A DNA stretch of 64,000 bases, taken from Cryptomeria japonica. Lineage: Eukaryota > Streptophyta > Pinopsida > Cupressales > Cupressaceae. The notes beneath the pieces are model-generated. The model was not told where the DNA came from and did not search any database. It saw only the letters and a list, made by a program, of their open reading frames with translations. The stretch's first letter is position 1, and the number at the start of each line of letters is the position of its first letter. The stretch is taken from positions 158,769,954 through 158,833,953 of the forward strand of contig NC_081405.1 of the NCBI RefSeq assembly GCF_030272615.1, given 5' to 3'. A program made the position numbers and the translations under genes. Below, piece by piece: positions 1-11,498 of the stretch.

Positions 1-133
1 TGGGAAAGGGCATAGAAAGAAGCATGTGGTTAGATGGAAGTGGTGTTGTATGGAAAAGGAAGATGGGGGATTATGATTGAAGGATTTGAAAACTTAGGGT
101 ATAGCACTAGCGAAAAAGTGGATTGCAAAAGCT

Positions 134-1690
134 ATGGAGGGTAGTGAGCCCTACAAAATATTAGTCAAACAGAACATTTTAGAAGCCTACCCTAAAATTG
201 CGAGGAAGTGGGATAACATGCACATTGTTGATAGACTTTTCTCTAAATATAACATTATGCCTTTAGATTTTGTAGTCTTTTGTAGTATTTGGAGGGCTTG
301 GGAGATATGTAAAGGCTGATAAGATGCAATAGTGCTATTGTTCTTAATCAAGGTTTAATAAGTGGTTGTAGATCCCCTTGGTGGAATTTAATGCATAAGG
401 GAAAACCTTTAGCCTTGTTACAGGGGTGCTCTGCTAGGAAATAGAACAAACTTTGTATCTCTACATTCAAAGATATTTTTTGCAATGGAAAACTTAAACA
501 ATAGAACATATTATAGGAAGAATTTGATCAGTCTTGTAATAATAGAAGAACATATTCTATTCTAGAGAAGAGCTTGACATGTTTAAAGCAACCTGTGCAA
601 ATAAAAGATGATAGTGAATGTCTTTCATGTGCCAAATGGGCACATTGTTTTCCTTTTTTAAAGCTTAAAGCCAAATATCTATATAAGCTATTAGTACATT
701 CTAATTGCATTCTTGAGCATGCTAATAAGTTTTGGAATTTGAATTGGGATGTTAGAATGTGTTCCAAAGTCTTTTCTAATTGTTTGTCGGGTTTGTTTGA
801 TCCTAAAAAGAAATGGTTTAGATGGAAAATGTTTATTCAAAAGCTACTGTTTGATGATAAGGCTACCATGTGTCTTTTTTGTGGAAGTCCTAAAAATTAT
901 ATGCATATGTTCTTCAATTGTCGATATGCAATCTCTCTCTAGTCTTTGTTTATGAGTCAAATTGATGGTTGGAACATATGTGATGTTAACTCCTGATCTG
1001 AAATTGTAATTGGTCATGTTAAAGGGATTTTAAAAGGGCATAATATGTTTTGGTTCATTCTTTCTACTGAAATTTTATGGGTCTTGTGGAAAAAGCATAA
1101 TGAATATCTTTATTAAGAAAAGAATAGAGTTCTTACGAGGTCTACTCTTAGACTCACATCCAAATTGATTCTTGAACAGGTCACTCTCACACTTAAATTA
1201 CTAATAGATAGATTTATGAAAGTGATAGAAGAGGGCTCCTCTCCCTTGTCCAAAAAATATATAAAGAGACCATATTATTGGCCTCAATATTTGAGACACG
1301 TGGACAAAAACTTCCAAGATGTGTATATTGATTTTCAGAAGGTGTACATCAAGGAGCATCAGTATCAACTCATAAGAGATGCAGTAATTAAATACATGGA
1401 AGTTTCCCACCAGAACTTGGACACCACTAGCTAGGAAAGGATTACCCCTCCTAGTCTAGGAACATATGAATCCTACAAGGAAAGCAAGGGACAACCAAAG
1501 AATCAAGGAAATGATAATAGGAAGGATAAATAGGTGGCAACTAGTGAGGCTCAACGGGAAGAAGAAGAGGAGGAACAACAAGGTGATGATGTTGATCAAG
1601 CGGTTGAAGAGGAAGGACAATAGAATGAAGATGAGGTTCAGAATGATGGCGATGAAGGAGGTGATGCAAAAGACTAGGATGAGGAAGTTG
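134..1690 (+). pseudogene. LINE ORF2 C-terminal part with zf-RVT domain and acidic tail
   Basis: Three frames carry pieces of one decayed protein. At 134-319 is a linker with a Trp-rich pattern usual between reverse transcriptase and zinc-binding domains. At 574-942 is a reverse-transcriptase zinc-binding domain: KKWFRWKMFIQKLL followed by CLFC and HMFFNC, giving the C-x2-C ... H-x4-C arrangement. At about 1030-1115 follows the typical ILWVLWKKHNEY segment. At 1165-1434 is an unassigned stretch, then an acidic tail rich in Glu and Asp (about 1560-1700) that continues beyond the inserted LTR to a stop at 2866. Such proteins act at the DNA target with their own RNA. At least four stops or shifts make this copy non-functional. 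Confidence 0.65.
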
Positions 1691-1712
1691 AAGTAGGATG
1701 GATGATGTTGAT

Positions 1713-2834
1713 TGTTGGCAATATGTAGGAATTGATTATGTGTTGTCATTGATGTCAAAAAATACACACAATCAAATCCAGAAAAATAAACTAGTAATTA
1801 TATGTATGTCATATTCAGTTGGTTCATGATTTGGTGCTTCAGAGCTATTGATTATGTTTTAGACTGTCAGTTGATGCTCTTGGTCCCAGTTGGTGATATT
1901 TGATGAAATGGTTAAGTGGTTTTGATGCAGCTTCTAGAAATGGTTCTCAACGTGCTAAAGGTGTTCTTGATCATGTCCCAATTATTTGGTGGCTTTGCAT
2001 TGGCTAGCATGAAGATTTGGTGATCCTATTTGGGTATGGTATGATATTCTGTGTTATTGACACTGAGGGTTTTCCTCGGTTGGTGTAACATGTTACGGTT
2101 GATCCAGAATCCTCTCCAAAAATGTTTGATGATTTGAGGATGTTATTTGGGTCCTTGGCTGACATGGGTTGTGATCCAATTATTGGTTTATGCATTGTAA
2201 TGATAAATTTATATTAGGGTGATCGACCTACTTGTTTAGGTCTATGTAACATATAAATATGATTGTAAGATCTCATTGTAGATCATGAATGAATGAATGA
2301 TGGATGGATTGGACACATAGATGAGTGGTTAACGAATATATGTAGATGCGAAATAAGGTCTGCAAGGTTGACAGAGGTTGTTGTATGAGGATTTAGTCCT
2401 CCGGTTGTGCTGCAGACAATGTGCTTAACCAGAACTATAACAAAGCATTAGGAGATGCTATTTCCACGGTTCATTTCCTCCGGATTGTAGCCTAATGATT
2501 ATGTAAGTCTGTGAGACTTCGCTTTTGTGTTGACGAGTGTCCTCTAGGTGGTTGGCTTGATTGCAAGTACAATCCCCATTGTAATGTTTTCACATACTGC
2601 TGTAGAAGTATTATCTGATTGTGGGTAGGGTTTCCCACCATGGTTTTTCCCTTCACCGAGTTTTCCACGTTAAAATATTGGTGTTGTGTGTTGTGTACTC
2701 TCATGCTTTATCTTTCACAATGTTGTTCTCATTTTGCTCTGGTAGAAGGTTTATAATCTGCAATAATTATTTAACTTGTGGAAAACCGATTCCCACCCCC
2801 CCCCTCTCAGTTTTCCTCTGGTTCATTCTAATAG
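1713..2834 (+). repeat. Solo LTR (Copia-type) inserted in the LINE tail
   Basis: The 1122-bp sequence starts TGTTGGCA, the start also seen in the solo LTR at 16356. It is flanked by the 5-bp direct repeat TTGAT (1708-1712 and 2835-2839). Removing it with one TSD copy joins the acidic LINE tail into a continuous Asp-rich reading frame, which supports the boundaries. It contains a polyadenylation-rich stretch (about 2230-2300) and the TTTTCC/CCCAC motifs common near the end of plant Copia LTRs (2625-2670). The 3' end reads ...CTAATAG instead of the expected ...CA, so the last bases have mutated or the edge is off by a few bases. No internal region is present. Confidence 0.6.
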
Positions 2835-3105
2835 TTGATGACATTGGGCAAGATGGGAATGTTGACTAATGATGATGATTTATTCTTTTTTATTATATGG
2901 AGACACCCTATGTATATGATTTTAGTAGTTATTAGTATATGCTATGGTAGACTTGAATATTTTGCCTTTTGATTTACTGTGATATTTTGGTGAGCCTGGA
3001 TAGGCTATATGGAATGATCTTCTTGATCACTATTTGATGTATCCAGTCTTCTACTATTTCTTGAATGAATAGAATTGATACTTGATCTTCAATCTAAAAA
3101 AATCC

Positions 3106-3640
3106 ATTTTAAAAACATTTACAGTTAGACATGCTAATCTGAAAAATCACAATCACACCAAATCTTCTCCTCTATTTATTATGCGGAGAGGCATCTACAA
3201 TGACATCAAAATGTCCGTAAACAAAAATCTATTTTTAAAACAATTTGACATGCAAATGCACGAAATATGTCATGTTTCAACTTTTGTGGAGGTATTATTT
3301 TATTACTCCAAATAATATAGAACCCTCGCCACTTGTCTCTAGCTAGATTCACAGCTTTTTGCATGCAAGACTGGATTTGTATTCTTGATATTTAATATTT
3401 TAGAAGAACATTTATTTTATAGATATTTATGTTCTATTATAAGATATCTCTTGACATATTTTACATATATTTTTTAAATATAGATATACTAATTTATAAT
3501 ACAAACATAATAATAAAACACTACACTTATAATCTAGATAATATTCCTACAATCCAAAAACTACTAAATCTACAAACACCCTTATGTTCTCGTGCCACAC
3601 CTAAACCTATAAGCACCCTTTTATTCTCAGGCAATTAGGC
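3106..3640. other. Intergenic sequence, no gene seen
   Basis: AT-rich DNA between the LINE tail and the 3' end of the P450 gene. The open frames at 3082-3315 and 3429-3638 have no recognisable domain and a composition like their surroundings. Confidence 0.5.
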
Positions 3641-3645
3641 ACGTG

Positions 3646-3651
3646 TTTATT
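3646..3651 (-). terminator. Probable polyadenylation signal of the CYP74 gene
   Basis: The minus strand reads AATAAA here, about 62 bases beyond the stop codon of the P450 gene. That is a normal plant spacing for a near-upstream polyadenylation element. Position and motif are seen; use is inferred. Confidence 0.45.
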
Positions 3652-3712
3652 AACTGAAAGGACACCGAAAGACTAGACATGCATCCGGGACATTAAAGAG
3701 AGTGACAGGGAA

Positions 3713-5137
3713 TTAAGAAGTGGCCTTCTGCAGCGAGGTAAAAACAACTTCGGTCGTTGTGGATGGATCGATCTCAAAGGAGTTGTAATGAGCGAACAGA
3801 TGCGCCACCAGCAGCCGTGATATCATCACCACGAAGTTCTTCCCCGCACACTGCTTATTATTCACCGTCGTCTCCTCAGTCTCCGGTCCATTCGACCACA
3901 GCACATATTTTAACAATTTCTCCCCTTCCTCTCCCATGAAACGCCGCGGAAGAAACTCCTCAGGATTGTCAAACACCTTGGGATCTCTCGTGGCAAAAGG
4001 CTGATACCCACCAAGCATCTCTCCCTTCTTCACCGCATATTTCCCATCGTGCGACTCCACCACCAAATCTTCTTTCGCATGTCCATACTGAAACGGCACG
4101 GGTGGCTCGATCCTCAGCGCTTCATACACCGTCGACCGAACCAGCGCCATGCTCTCCAGTGCTGTCATATCCAATCCTCCGTTATCTTTAATGGCAGATC
4201 TTACTTCTTCTGCCAGATCTGCGTGCAGCTGCTTGCCCGCCGCCGAAATGTGTTGTATAAGAATGGGAAAAAATACAAACATTCCTCCAAAGGTATTGAA
4301 GCATATGTTGAACACCAAATTATGACACGCCTCGTCTCGCTTTAGGCCGAACTGCTGCTCCGCCGCGTCCAGCGCCTCTTTGCCATACGTCCAGAAGAAA
4401 TCGTACACTTTGTTGTAATCCCCACGCACAAGCAGGAACGGCAGAGGGGCTGCGTGGATGGTGACCTCCTCCAAGATCTTGGGAAGCACGCCAGTGCTTG
4501 CAATTGGAGCGAGCTGAAGCCCAATCCACTTCACAACATAAATAGGCCCATTCTTTCCCAGACTGGCAGGCCCCGAATCTGCAGGATCTCTGTTCAGCAC
4601 CGACCTGCACAAAAAATTAAAACACATTTGCAAATTCTCGCTCGTAAATTCGGCCTTGCCGGACTCGGCAAATTGCTTGTCAAGCTTAGCCCACAGCTCT
4701 CCCGTGGCCCGTTCGAACTCTGGAAACCATTTGGTTGCGTTGGTCTTGAGTACATGGAAGCAGAAGTTCTTGAGCTTGGTGTGATTTTCTTCGGAAGGGT
4801 CCAAATACGAGAGTACCCGATAGCCTCCGGTAAAGTCCGTGCTGGGCATGTAGACGCCCGTGAAGACGTTCTTCTTTTCCACTTTACTCAGATCGAAGAG
4901 TACGGGAAAGCTCTTGGCGTCCAGCAGAATTATGACGCGAGGATCGGGGAACAAAGGCGGACCAGGCGGCATATTCACTCTGAATACGGTGCTATTGTAT
5001 TTCTCAATGCGCGTTTTGAAGAAAGCATCTACCCCTTCCTTTACGAAATAGTCGAAGCGATCAGCAATGGCTCCGATGACAGGCAAGCCATAGCTTCCAG
5101 GGACCTCTTGTACTCCTTCAGCGCTCGAAGTAGCCAT
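3713..5137 (-). CDS. CYP74-family cytochrome P450, allene oxide synthase-like
   Basis: Intact, intronless 474-residue protein. CYP74 enzymes rearrange fatty-acid hydroperoxides without oxygen or a reductase; allene oxide synthase makes the jasmonate precursor in plastids. Seen here: PGSYGLPVIG near residue 13, FTGVYMPST at 92-100, the I-helix segment FNTFGG at 280-285 with its conserved Asn (281), the E-x-x-R pair (E339, R342), PPVPFQYG at 345-352, and the haem loop NNKQCAGKNFVV with the ligand Cys430 in the CYP74-type nine-residue-insert context. Phe92 in the FTG motif and NTFGG favour allene oxide synthase over hydroperoxide lyase, which usually has Leu at that place. The protein starts at the conserved core, so it lacks a plastid transit peptide, unlike most angiosperm CYP74A. 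The ATG sits in a good context (GACCATGGC). GC content is much higher than in the flanks. Family very sure, subtype likely. Confidence 0.93.
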   Translation of the reverse strand: MATSSAEGVQEVPGSYGLPVIGAIADRFDYFVKEGVDAFFKTRIEKYNSTVFRVNMPPGPPLFPDPRVIILLDAKSFPVLFDLSKVEKKNVFTGVYMPSTDFTGGYRVLSYLDPSEENHTKLKNFCFHVLKTNATKWFPEFERATGELWAKLDKQFAESGKAEFTSENLQMCFNFLCRSVLNRDPADSGPASLGKNGPIYVVKWIGLQLAPIASTGVLPKILEEVTIHAAPLPFLLVRGDYNKVYDFFWTYGKEALDAAEQQFGLKRDEACHNLVFNICFNTFGGMFVFFPILIQHISAAGKQLHADLAEEVRSAIKDNGGLDMTALESMALVRSTVYEALRIEPPVPFQYGHAKEDLVVESHDGKYAVKKGEMLGGYQPFATRDPKVFDNPEEFLPRRFMGEEGEKLLKYVLWSNGPETEETTVNNKQCAGKNFVVMISRLLVAHLFAHYNSFEIDPSTTTEVVFTSLQKATS

Positions 5138-5239
5138 GGTCGGCCTTCTCTCAGCTCTAAAATCAAACGATAACTTGGCAATCTGAATGCAAGAACTAGA
5201 AACTGGCTTGGGTGGATTGGAACATCCACAACTAGGTAC

Positions 5240-5247
5240 TTTTTATA
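5240..5247 (-). promoter_or_regulatory. TATA box of the CYP74 gene
   Basis: The minus strand reads GCTATAAAAAG about 103 bases before the start codon. Transcription would start near 5210-5215, giving a leader of about 75 bases. An out-of-frame upstream ATG (5227-5229) overlaps the main start, but it would lie outside a transcript starting at that point. Confidence 0.6.
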
Positions 5248-5360
5248 GCTTTATTTTGTCCCTTCGCATCTTAAAAAGTTGTTCGAGTTAAAGTTCCAAG
5301 GGTAAATCACCTTTTCACCTCATGACCCGATTGTTGAATTCTCGGTAGCTGAAGGTCGGG

Positions 5361-5951
5361 TAAGACATAGAGATCCACTAAATTTTCGGTTGTCAAATCC
5401 TAACAATCAATGTCTTCAATGTCGATACTCTTTCAAGTGTAAGAATCTACAGTGTATGGATTGTCAAAAGTTGGTGGTGAGTACCATGACTAATTAGAAT
5501 TATCAGCAACAGACTTGTCTAACAAGCTTAGATATCATTTAATGAAGTTCAACTAAACTCTTCATGGAAAAAGAACATTTTGGTAAAATTGTCATGATCT
5601 TTTTCATATGATCATCTAGTTTATTTTCCTGGTCGAGGAGATATGTAGATTCGCTAAATGCTTGACTCATTAAATTGCAATGAACGTTAGATCTTATATA
5701 AATAAAATAAAATTAAATGTTTTTATGCTTTTTCAAGAATAAGACTTCAGGATTTATAGATTGTAAAAATCCATTCTATTTTGAGTAAAGGTGGTGAGTA
5801 CCATGACTAACTGAATGATTTGCAAAAGTCTTGCCTAATAGTAAGCTTGCAAACCAGCTAATGCAATTCAACTAAACTCTTGTTAGAAAAAGATCTCATT
5901 TTGAAAAAAATGGTATGAGGTTTTTCATATGACCATCCAATTTGATTATCT
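5361..5951. repeat. Degenerate two-unit tandem duplication upstream of CYP74
   Basis: Two ~300-bp units share blocks in the same order. The clearest is GGTGGTGAGTACCATGACTA at 5473 and again at 5790, 317 bases apart, followed by matching TTCAACTAAACTCTT and TTTTTCATATGA-CATC blocks. The units differ by many substitutions and small indels, so the duplication is old. Confidence 0.7.
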
Positions 5952-7061
5952 TACTATGTTTTTCACTTTGATCTTAAAAAATATAAAGCGGTTATACTTG
6001 CACATCATCATGTCTAGACTTCCACCTTCTAATCCAAATTTTAATTTCTATTATGTTACAATGGAAGGAACTTATAGCTACATGACACATTTTTCATTAT
6101 TAATTATATATTTGTCATAATGCATAGAATGATTTTTTTTACATAACTTTTAGCGAACAATAATACCACATTGTGAACATTATGTGTAGTAAAATAGGGA
6201 CATGGAAAATATTATTTTTATGAGATATGCATTTGCATTGTACATGTATTCATATTGGATTTGATCATTTATTTATTTGATAACACTAGCCTCATTAAAT
6301 TGTTGATAGATCCACAAATGATTGTTGGCCTTTGATGCAATTGTGGGACTGAATGATGTAACTATTGTAATTAGTTAAATTCTTGAATTAAACTTTTGAG
6401 TCTGCATCATGCTTCTTCAAATGGTCTTCTTTTAAAGTTTATCGCCTCTATGGCTAAGACAATCATTTCATTTATTTGCATTATTTCCTTGGATAATTTG
6501 AATAAGTTAATGCTTAAGAGATAAATAATAATCACATTTTGAATACCTCCTTGGTATCTAAAATATCCTTGCCATTACTTGTTCAATTTTTATGAGAGTG
6601 TGTATTAGAATGGAGAAATAGAGATATTCATGGCTATCTTGTAGCTACTTTTAAGGTGAGCTCGTGTTTTTTTTTCTTCTAATTTTTGAGTGGAGGGTTT
6701 TGGAGGAGGTTAGATCATCTATCTTTTATCTTATAATATGGAACATGAAGGGATAAATGATCACTAGTTTTTAAAGTTATCTTTAACTTATTGTTTTGAG
6801 GTTTATTTATTTTTATTTTAGTGATTTTAATTTTTGATTTGATATATAGAAACACTCCTACAATTTGACATAATTATTGTCCCCATTTGAGATATGTGTG
6901 CTTGTGTTGTGTTATTTCACCATATAGATTATCATTCTTATCTTTTCTCTATATATATTCTATCTTAATACAAATTTGTTAGTATTGGAAATATAAATTA
7001 TAAAGTTGGAGAATAATTTCTTCACAAAGGAAGATGTGTTGCTCTATGTGTGTGTTATTGT
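5952..7061. other. AT-rich intergenic sequence
   Basis: No domain-bearing frame, RNA gene or element edge was recognised here. Confidence 0.5.
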
Positions 7062-7169
7062 TGTATGTATGTATGTATGTATGTATGTATGTATGTATGT
7101 ATGTGTGTGTGTGTGTGTGTATGTATGTGTGTGTATGTATGTAGCACCTGCGTGCACACACACACACAG
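7062..7169. repeat. GTAT/GT microsatellite followed by a CA run
   Basis: GTAT tetranucleotides pass into GT dinucleotides, GTAT again, then a 10-base spacer (GCACCTGCGT) and a CA run at about 7154-7169. GT followed by CA can pair as a hairpin, and alternating purine-pyrimidine DNA can adopt Z form. The open frames here on both strands are products of the repeat. Confidence 0.95.
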
Positions 7170-8100
7170 ACTACATAATGGTATCAATCATTTTTGAAAT
7201 ACTTTAAAGTCAAGATAGTTTCCCAATAGTCCAATGAATCCTATGTATACCTCTAAACTTATGCTTCAAAAAATTCTTGAATGTTTTTCTTATAGTTTAA
7301 AGAAAAAGAAAACACATATTTTACAAAAAAAAAAATAATCAAAGAGAACTCAAAAAATACAATGAAATAGAGCTAAAAAGGAAAACAAATTCTTTGAATA
7401 GTTTATAATTGTAAGTTAAAAAATAACAAAATAACTCTATCATTCAAATTGATCTAGAGGAAACAAATTATTTTAAAAATAAATTTAAGTAATGAAAGTT
7501 TTAAAGTTAACCAAATCATAAACATAGCCAAAATTTTATTGTGTAAAATCTTCACATTTATATGTAATAATTTATACAAGACAAATTTCTTTATTTGAAA
7601 CAAAAAAAATTCAAATTGTAGCATAAAAGATTGATCATAAATTAAATGCAAACCTCACACTTTTACTAGATAATTTCTAAATAACAAAATTATAATTTCT
7701 ACTAATTTTGGTGTTAGTGGAAAATATTTATTTTGTAGTTATTCAAATGGTTTTGGAGCTTCGCCAATTTTTGTCTATGGGAGTTCACACTCTCTTACAA
7801 GGCAATGTGTATTGATATAATTATATTTAAATTCACAATTTTTTGAAACAATTATATCACTTGATACTAAATGATACTACATAAGTAATGGAGAATTGTT
7901 TTGTTAACTAAAAGTTTATTCTCATATTGTGTTTCTCGTTCATTGTGTTTGAATTACTAAATTAGACAATTATTCCTTGGATTACTCATTTGTGGTCCCT
8001 TTTAATTGGTATCCTCCTAATGCTTTTTTTAGTATGTTTATATTTCTAAACTAAAGTTTTAGTTTTTACTTTTCTCGATGCAAAGGTTTTGGCCTTGATT
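7170..8100. other. AT-rich intergenic sequence
   Basis: Only short A/T runs and spurious frames are seen. Confidence 0.5.
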
Positions 8101-8114
8101 GCTATAGGCTTTTT

Positions 8115-8195
8115 TTTTTTATATTATAAATCGAGAGTTCAAAAGAGTACATCAAAAAGGAGGGAGGCAGAGCCTCAACCAGCTAGAAGGAGAGC
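8115..8195 (-). mobile_element. 81-bp LINE (or SINE) tail with perfect target duplication
   Basis: A T run (the minus-strand poly-A end) starts the insert. It is followed by a sequence whose complement resembles plant LINE 3' ends (GAGGCTCTGCCTCCCTCC). It is flanked by the identical 14-base repeat GCTATAGGCTTTTT at 8101-8114 and 8196-8209, the signature of target-primed reverse transcription. The insert is extremely 5'-truncated and codes for nothing. Confidence 0.8.
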
Positions 8196-8209
8196 GCTAT
8201 AGGCTTTTT

Positions 8210-10981
8210 AGATTAAAGAAAACATGTTTAAGAATATATACTCTTTTATTATGTCAAAACCTTCATTTAATAGATAAAAATGGTTGATAATGAGCTCTAA
8301 CATATTATAATAGAAAATATGTATTCTCGTATTCCACAAAAATTGAAATAAATTATTATTTTTGTTATCACAAAAAATGGTACTACTATCCAAATTCTAA
8401 GGAAAGGTTAAAAAAGATCATGTTTTAAAAGAATAAATTGAAATCATCCCTAAAATAAACTACCACAACACAACCTAGACTCCTCTTGAATATATATAAA
8501 TTTGTACAAAGATTGATAGTTAGAAAGATATAGAAGAAGCAGATGATGGGGAATGTGCTCTAGTTTTAAACCTATTGATTGTAATTTAATAAAACCTTTA
8601 AGAAAATATTTTTCAAAAAAACATTATAAATAATACTATTTGCAGTGTAATATTGTATACTCACTAAAACATCTTCTCAACTAATTTATTATTATATTGT
8701 AAAGTATTTCTAAAAAATTTAGATTATTGAAAGAGGTTAAGGATGGGATATTTGGATTTACAACTATTGAATAAATAAAAAAAGTATGAAATTGAATTTC
8801 ATTCAACCCACCTCTCGTTGAGCAGTAATATAAAAAATGGATATGCTTTTTCTTTTGTAGAATAAATTTTACAATTTTGAGAAATTTGAGGTGCATGAGT
8901 GATATTAAAAAAAGATTCTTAACATATAGTCCTTCCCCTTCAATGATAAAATAAAAATAAATTTGAGTCAAGTTTCAATTTGATAACCAACATGAATCAT
9001 TAATGGTGAATTTGTAGCACCGGCAAAAGATGAAGAGGTAGAAGAGGCCTCAATATATAGAAATTAGAGGGTGAAAACAAGCCTGTATCATGAAAACAAA
9101 TGTGTGAGATAAAAGGGTCAAATAAGAGGATGCATTCTAGTTGGGATCCTACACCATTTTATAGATTACAGTCAAGGTTTATGACACTACCACTTTTTAG
9201 CTTAAGAGAAACTTTGTCTCTTAATTTTGTACTTTTTTTTAAAGGATATCAATTTTGAATCTCAACTATTAGAAATGACTTGGTGGATCAAATATGTGGA
9301 AAGTGATTTACTTTTATTTAATTTGTTTTACCAGATTCAAAATGCATGTATAATGTAAATAAAATATAATACTTTCATTTTTAAAATTAGGAAAACTAAA
9401 AAAGTAACAAATATGATAATAGAATATGAAGAAGTGGATACAAATTAGAACATTAGAGTAATATGGAATCTAGGGAATGTATCATAAAGTAGATTTAGTA
9501 TTATCTATGATAATATAACTCATACATGAAAATGTAATTGTTCAAATGTGTTGTATTCCTTAACATAAAATCATATAATACTAGAAATTGAGCATACTCA
9601 TATATAAATAAAAAAATACAGACCATGTTAATGGGAGATGATAAAAATATCACTAAAAAGAAATTAGGTGATACATATTATAACAAATAAAGGAACTAAT
9701 TTATGAATTAAATAGCAAAAATATAACAAAACGGTTGAGAAAATAAAACCTTTGTGTAATAGAATCATAAAAGGTGCCTATAGTTTAAAAAGAGAGAATG
9801 GTCAATGACTAGAAGCTATCTTGTCAAATGGTTAACCCCTATTTTTTCCTTTCATCCCTTATATTCCAATTCAAATAGAATTATGGATCAATTTTGGATA
9901 TTATGTGCTCTTAAACCTATAAACTTTAATTTTAAGAATAATAAGGGATTGCAATTATTAATTCTATTAAAATTAGTTCTATAAAGGTATTGCTATCTTA
10001 TGTGTGTAGAAATAGGAAAATATTAGGTGCTAACAAGAATGTGCAAGACAAATAAGTAAAGGGGTATGCCACAACTTCTATGATAAATAAGAGTATCACA
10101 ACAATGCTTTAAATAGAAATTCAAATGTTTGTGACAACACAAAAGGAAATATATTAGTATAAAATATAAATTTTAATAAAGATGAAGGGATAAATACTAA
10201 AATGTCTCAAGAAAATAAAAAAACATTTTCACTTAGTTTGAGAATTCCTTGAAAGAATAACTTCCTTAATTGGTGGACAAAATATTTTCTTACTACATAC
10301 TTTTGATTCTACATGTACACCTACTCCACATATATCCCCCATCCATCTTCATCTATTTTCATAAATTATCATATCTATTTTATCATTATAATACCCCCAA
10401 ATTTCCTAGATCTAGTACAAGCCTAGATTATCATAGTTTTAGTTTGTTGTAATGTTCTTGTAGCATCGTAAATTATTCACCTTTACCAATGTGTCCAATT
10501 TCACACTCTCCTAGAAACTATGTTAGTCTTTCCCTTTCCTCTATGCATTATAGGACCTTTATTGATTTAAATTATTATTACGGGTCTTATTCCACTTTAT
10601 TACATCATCACACTCTTATTTGGGCCCTTAATTCTAGGTGTGCCCTTTATTATTTAATCCTATTTCTTACCCTGATTTCAACTCTCAAAGCATATTTTGC
10701 ATATCTACACATCTTAATTAGCACCATTGTATAGAATTTATCATTAGAATTATGATGGCTCATATCCCTATAAAATAAAAATAAAAATGTTGGCCAGACT
10801 AGGTAGTATACTACCTGGTCCCAAACTTTTTTCCCTAAATTTTGAAAGCTTAATTGGGTGGTTTTACCTTATTTAAATCTAGCTTCATGCAAGAATATGT
10901 CAATTCTAAGTCATCCTAAAGGTGGTTTTAATTGTGAAATCCCTATATAAGGTATCCCTCTTAATTCATTTTCATCACCTA
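8210..10981. other. AT-rich intergenic sequence, no gene seen
   Basis: About 2.8 kb with stops in all frames every few dozen codons. The frames at 8681-8971, 10270-10452 and 10489-10734 show no domain. No element edge was recognised. Confidence 0.5.
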
Positions 10982-10986
10982 ATTAT

Positions 10987-11438
10987 TGTTGAAATGTGGC
11001 AACTGATTAGAAAAGTACTGTACACTCAACATGTATCCTCGCTGGGGTCCGAGGCCGGGTTGGGGTTTGAGGATGGCAGCCCTCGAGAAAGCGGGGGTTC
11101 GGGGGCGGCAACCCCCGAGAAAAAAAAATTTTGTCGTTTTTTGTTGATGAAAATCGACATTGTAATAAAACCCTAAAAAAGGCCGACTTTGTTTGCTGCT
11201 CTAAATATGCATGCTATAAGCGGCTGGGATGCTTAAGGCATTGCAAGGTTGATGTACTGTTTTTGTTGGATAATAAGAAAGATTGGACGACTGTGTATGG
11301 TGGATGTAACCCATTCTGGGTGAACCACGTTAAATCTCTGTGTTATCTGTGTCCTATTTTATTTCTTTATCTTTTGTATTTAAATCTGCATATAATTGTT
11401 AGTTCATATTTGCTTCGGATCTGCTTGAAACCCTAACA
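10987..11438 (+). repeat. 5' LTR of element E
   Basis: 452 bp, starts TGTTGAAATG and ends ACCCTAACA. A GC-rich stretch at 11040-11120 can fold through a CGGGGG...CCCCCG stem. A TATA-like CTATAAGC lies at about 11213. Confidence 0.93.
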
Positions 11439-11440
11439 AT

Positions 11441-11452
11441 TGGTATCAGAGC
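11441..11452 (+). other. Primer binding site of element E
   Basis: TGGTATCAGAGC, complementary to the 3' end of initiator tRNA-Met, the usual primer of plant Copia elements, two bases after the LTR. Confidence 0.93.
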
Positions 11453-11498
11453 GAGGTTTTCTGTAAATTGGCAGGACTTTCAGATTTGAGTGGGAGCA

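Larger units (their letters stand above)
1..3105 (+). mobile_element. 3' part of a plant L1-type LINE, interrupted by a solo LTR
   Basis: The element enters from the left edge and runs to an A-rich tail near 3090-3105. The coding remnant (1-1712) resumes after the inserted solo LTR at 2835-2866. From 2867 to 3105 there is a plant-LINE-like 3' UTR: GT-rich text ending in a TGAATGAATAG-type stretch and a short A run. Only the end of ORF2 is in view; endonuclease and core reverse transcriptase would lie outside the window. Many stops and frame changes show it is dead. Family membership rests on the zinc-binding domain described in the next entry. Confidence 0.7.

Noticed and set aside
1466..1696. 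76-codon Lys/Arg/Met-rich frame
   Set aside because: It is an off-frame reading of the acidic GAAGAG/GATGA-rich LINE tail; the extreme composition follows from that.
4454..5173. 239-codon plus-strand frame opposite the P450 gene
   Set aside because: It is the antisense shadow of the GC-rich CYP74 coding region; no domain and no promoter of its own.
6979..7197. Frames on both strands with repeated Tyr-Val-Cys or His-Thr
   Set aside because: Translations of the GTAT/GT microsatellite.
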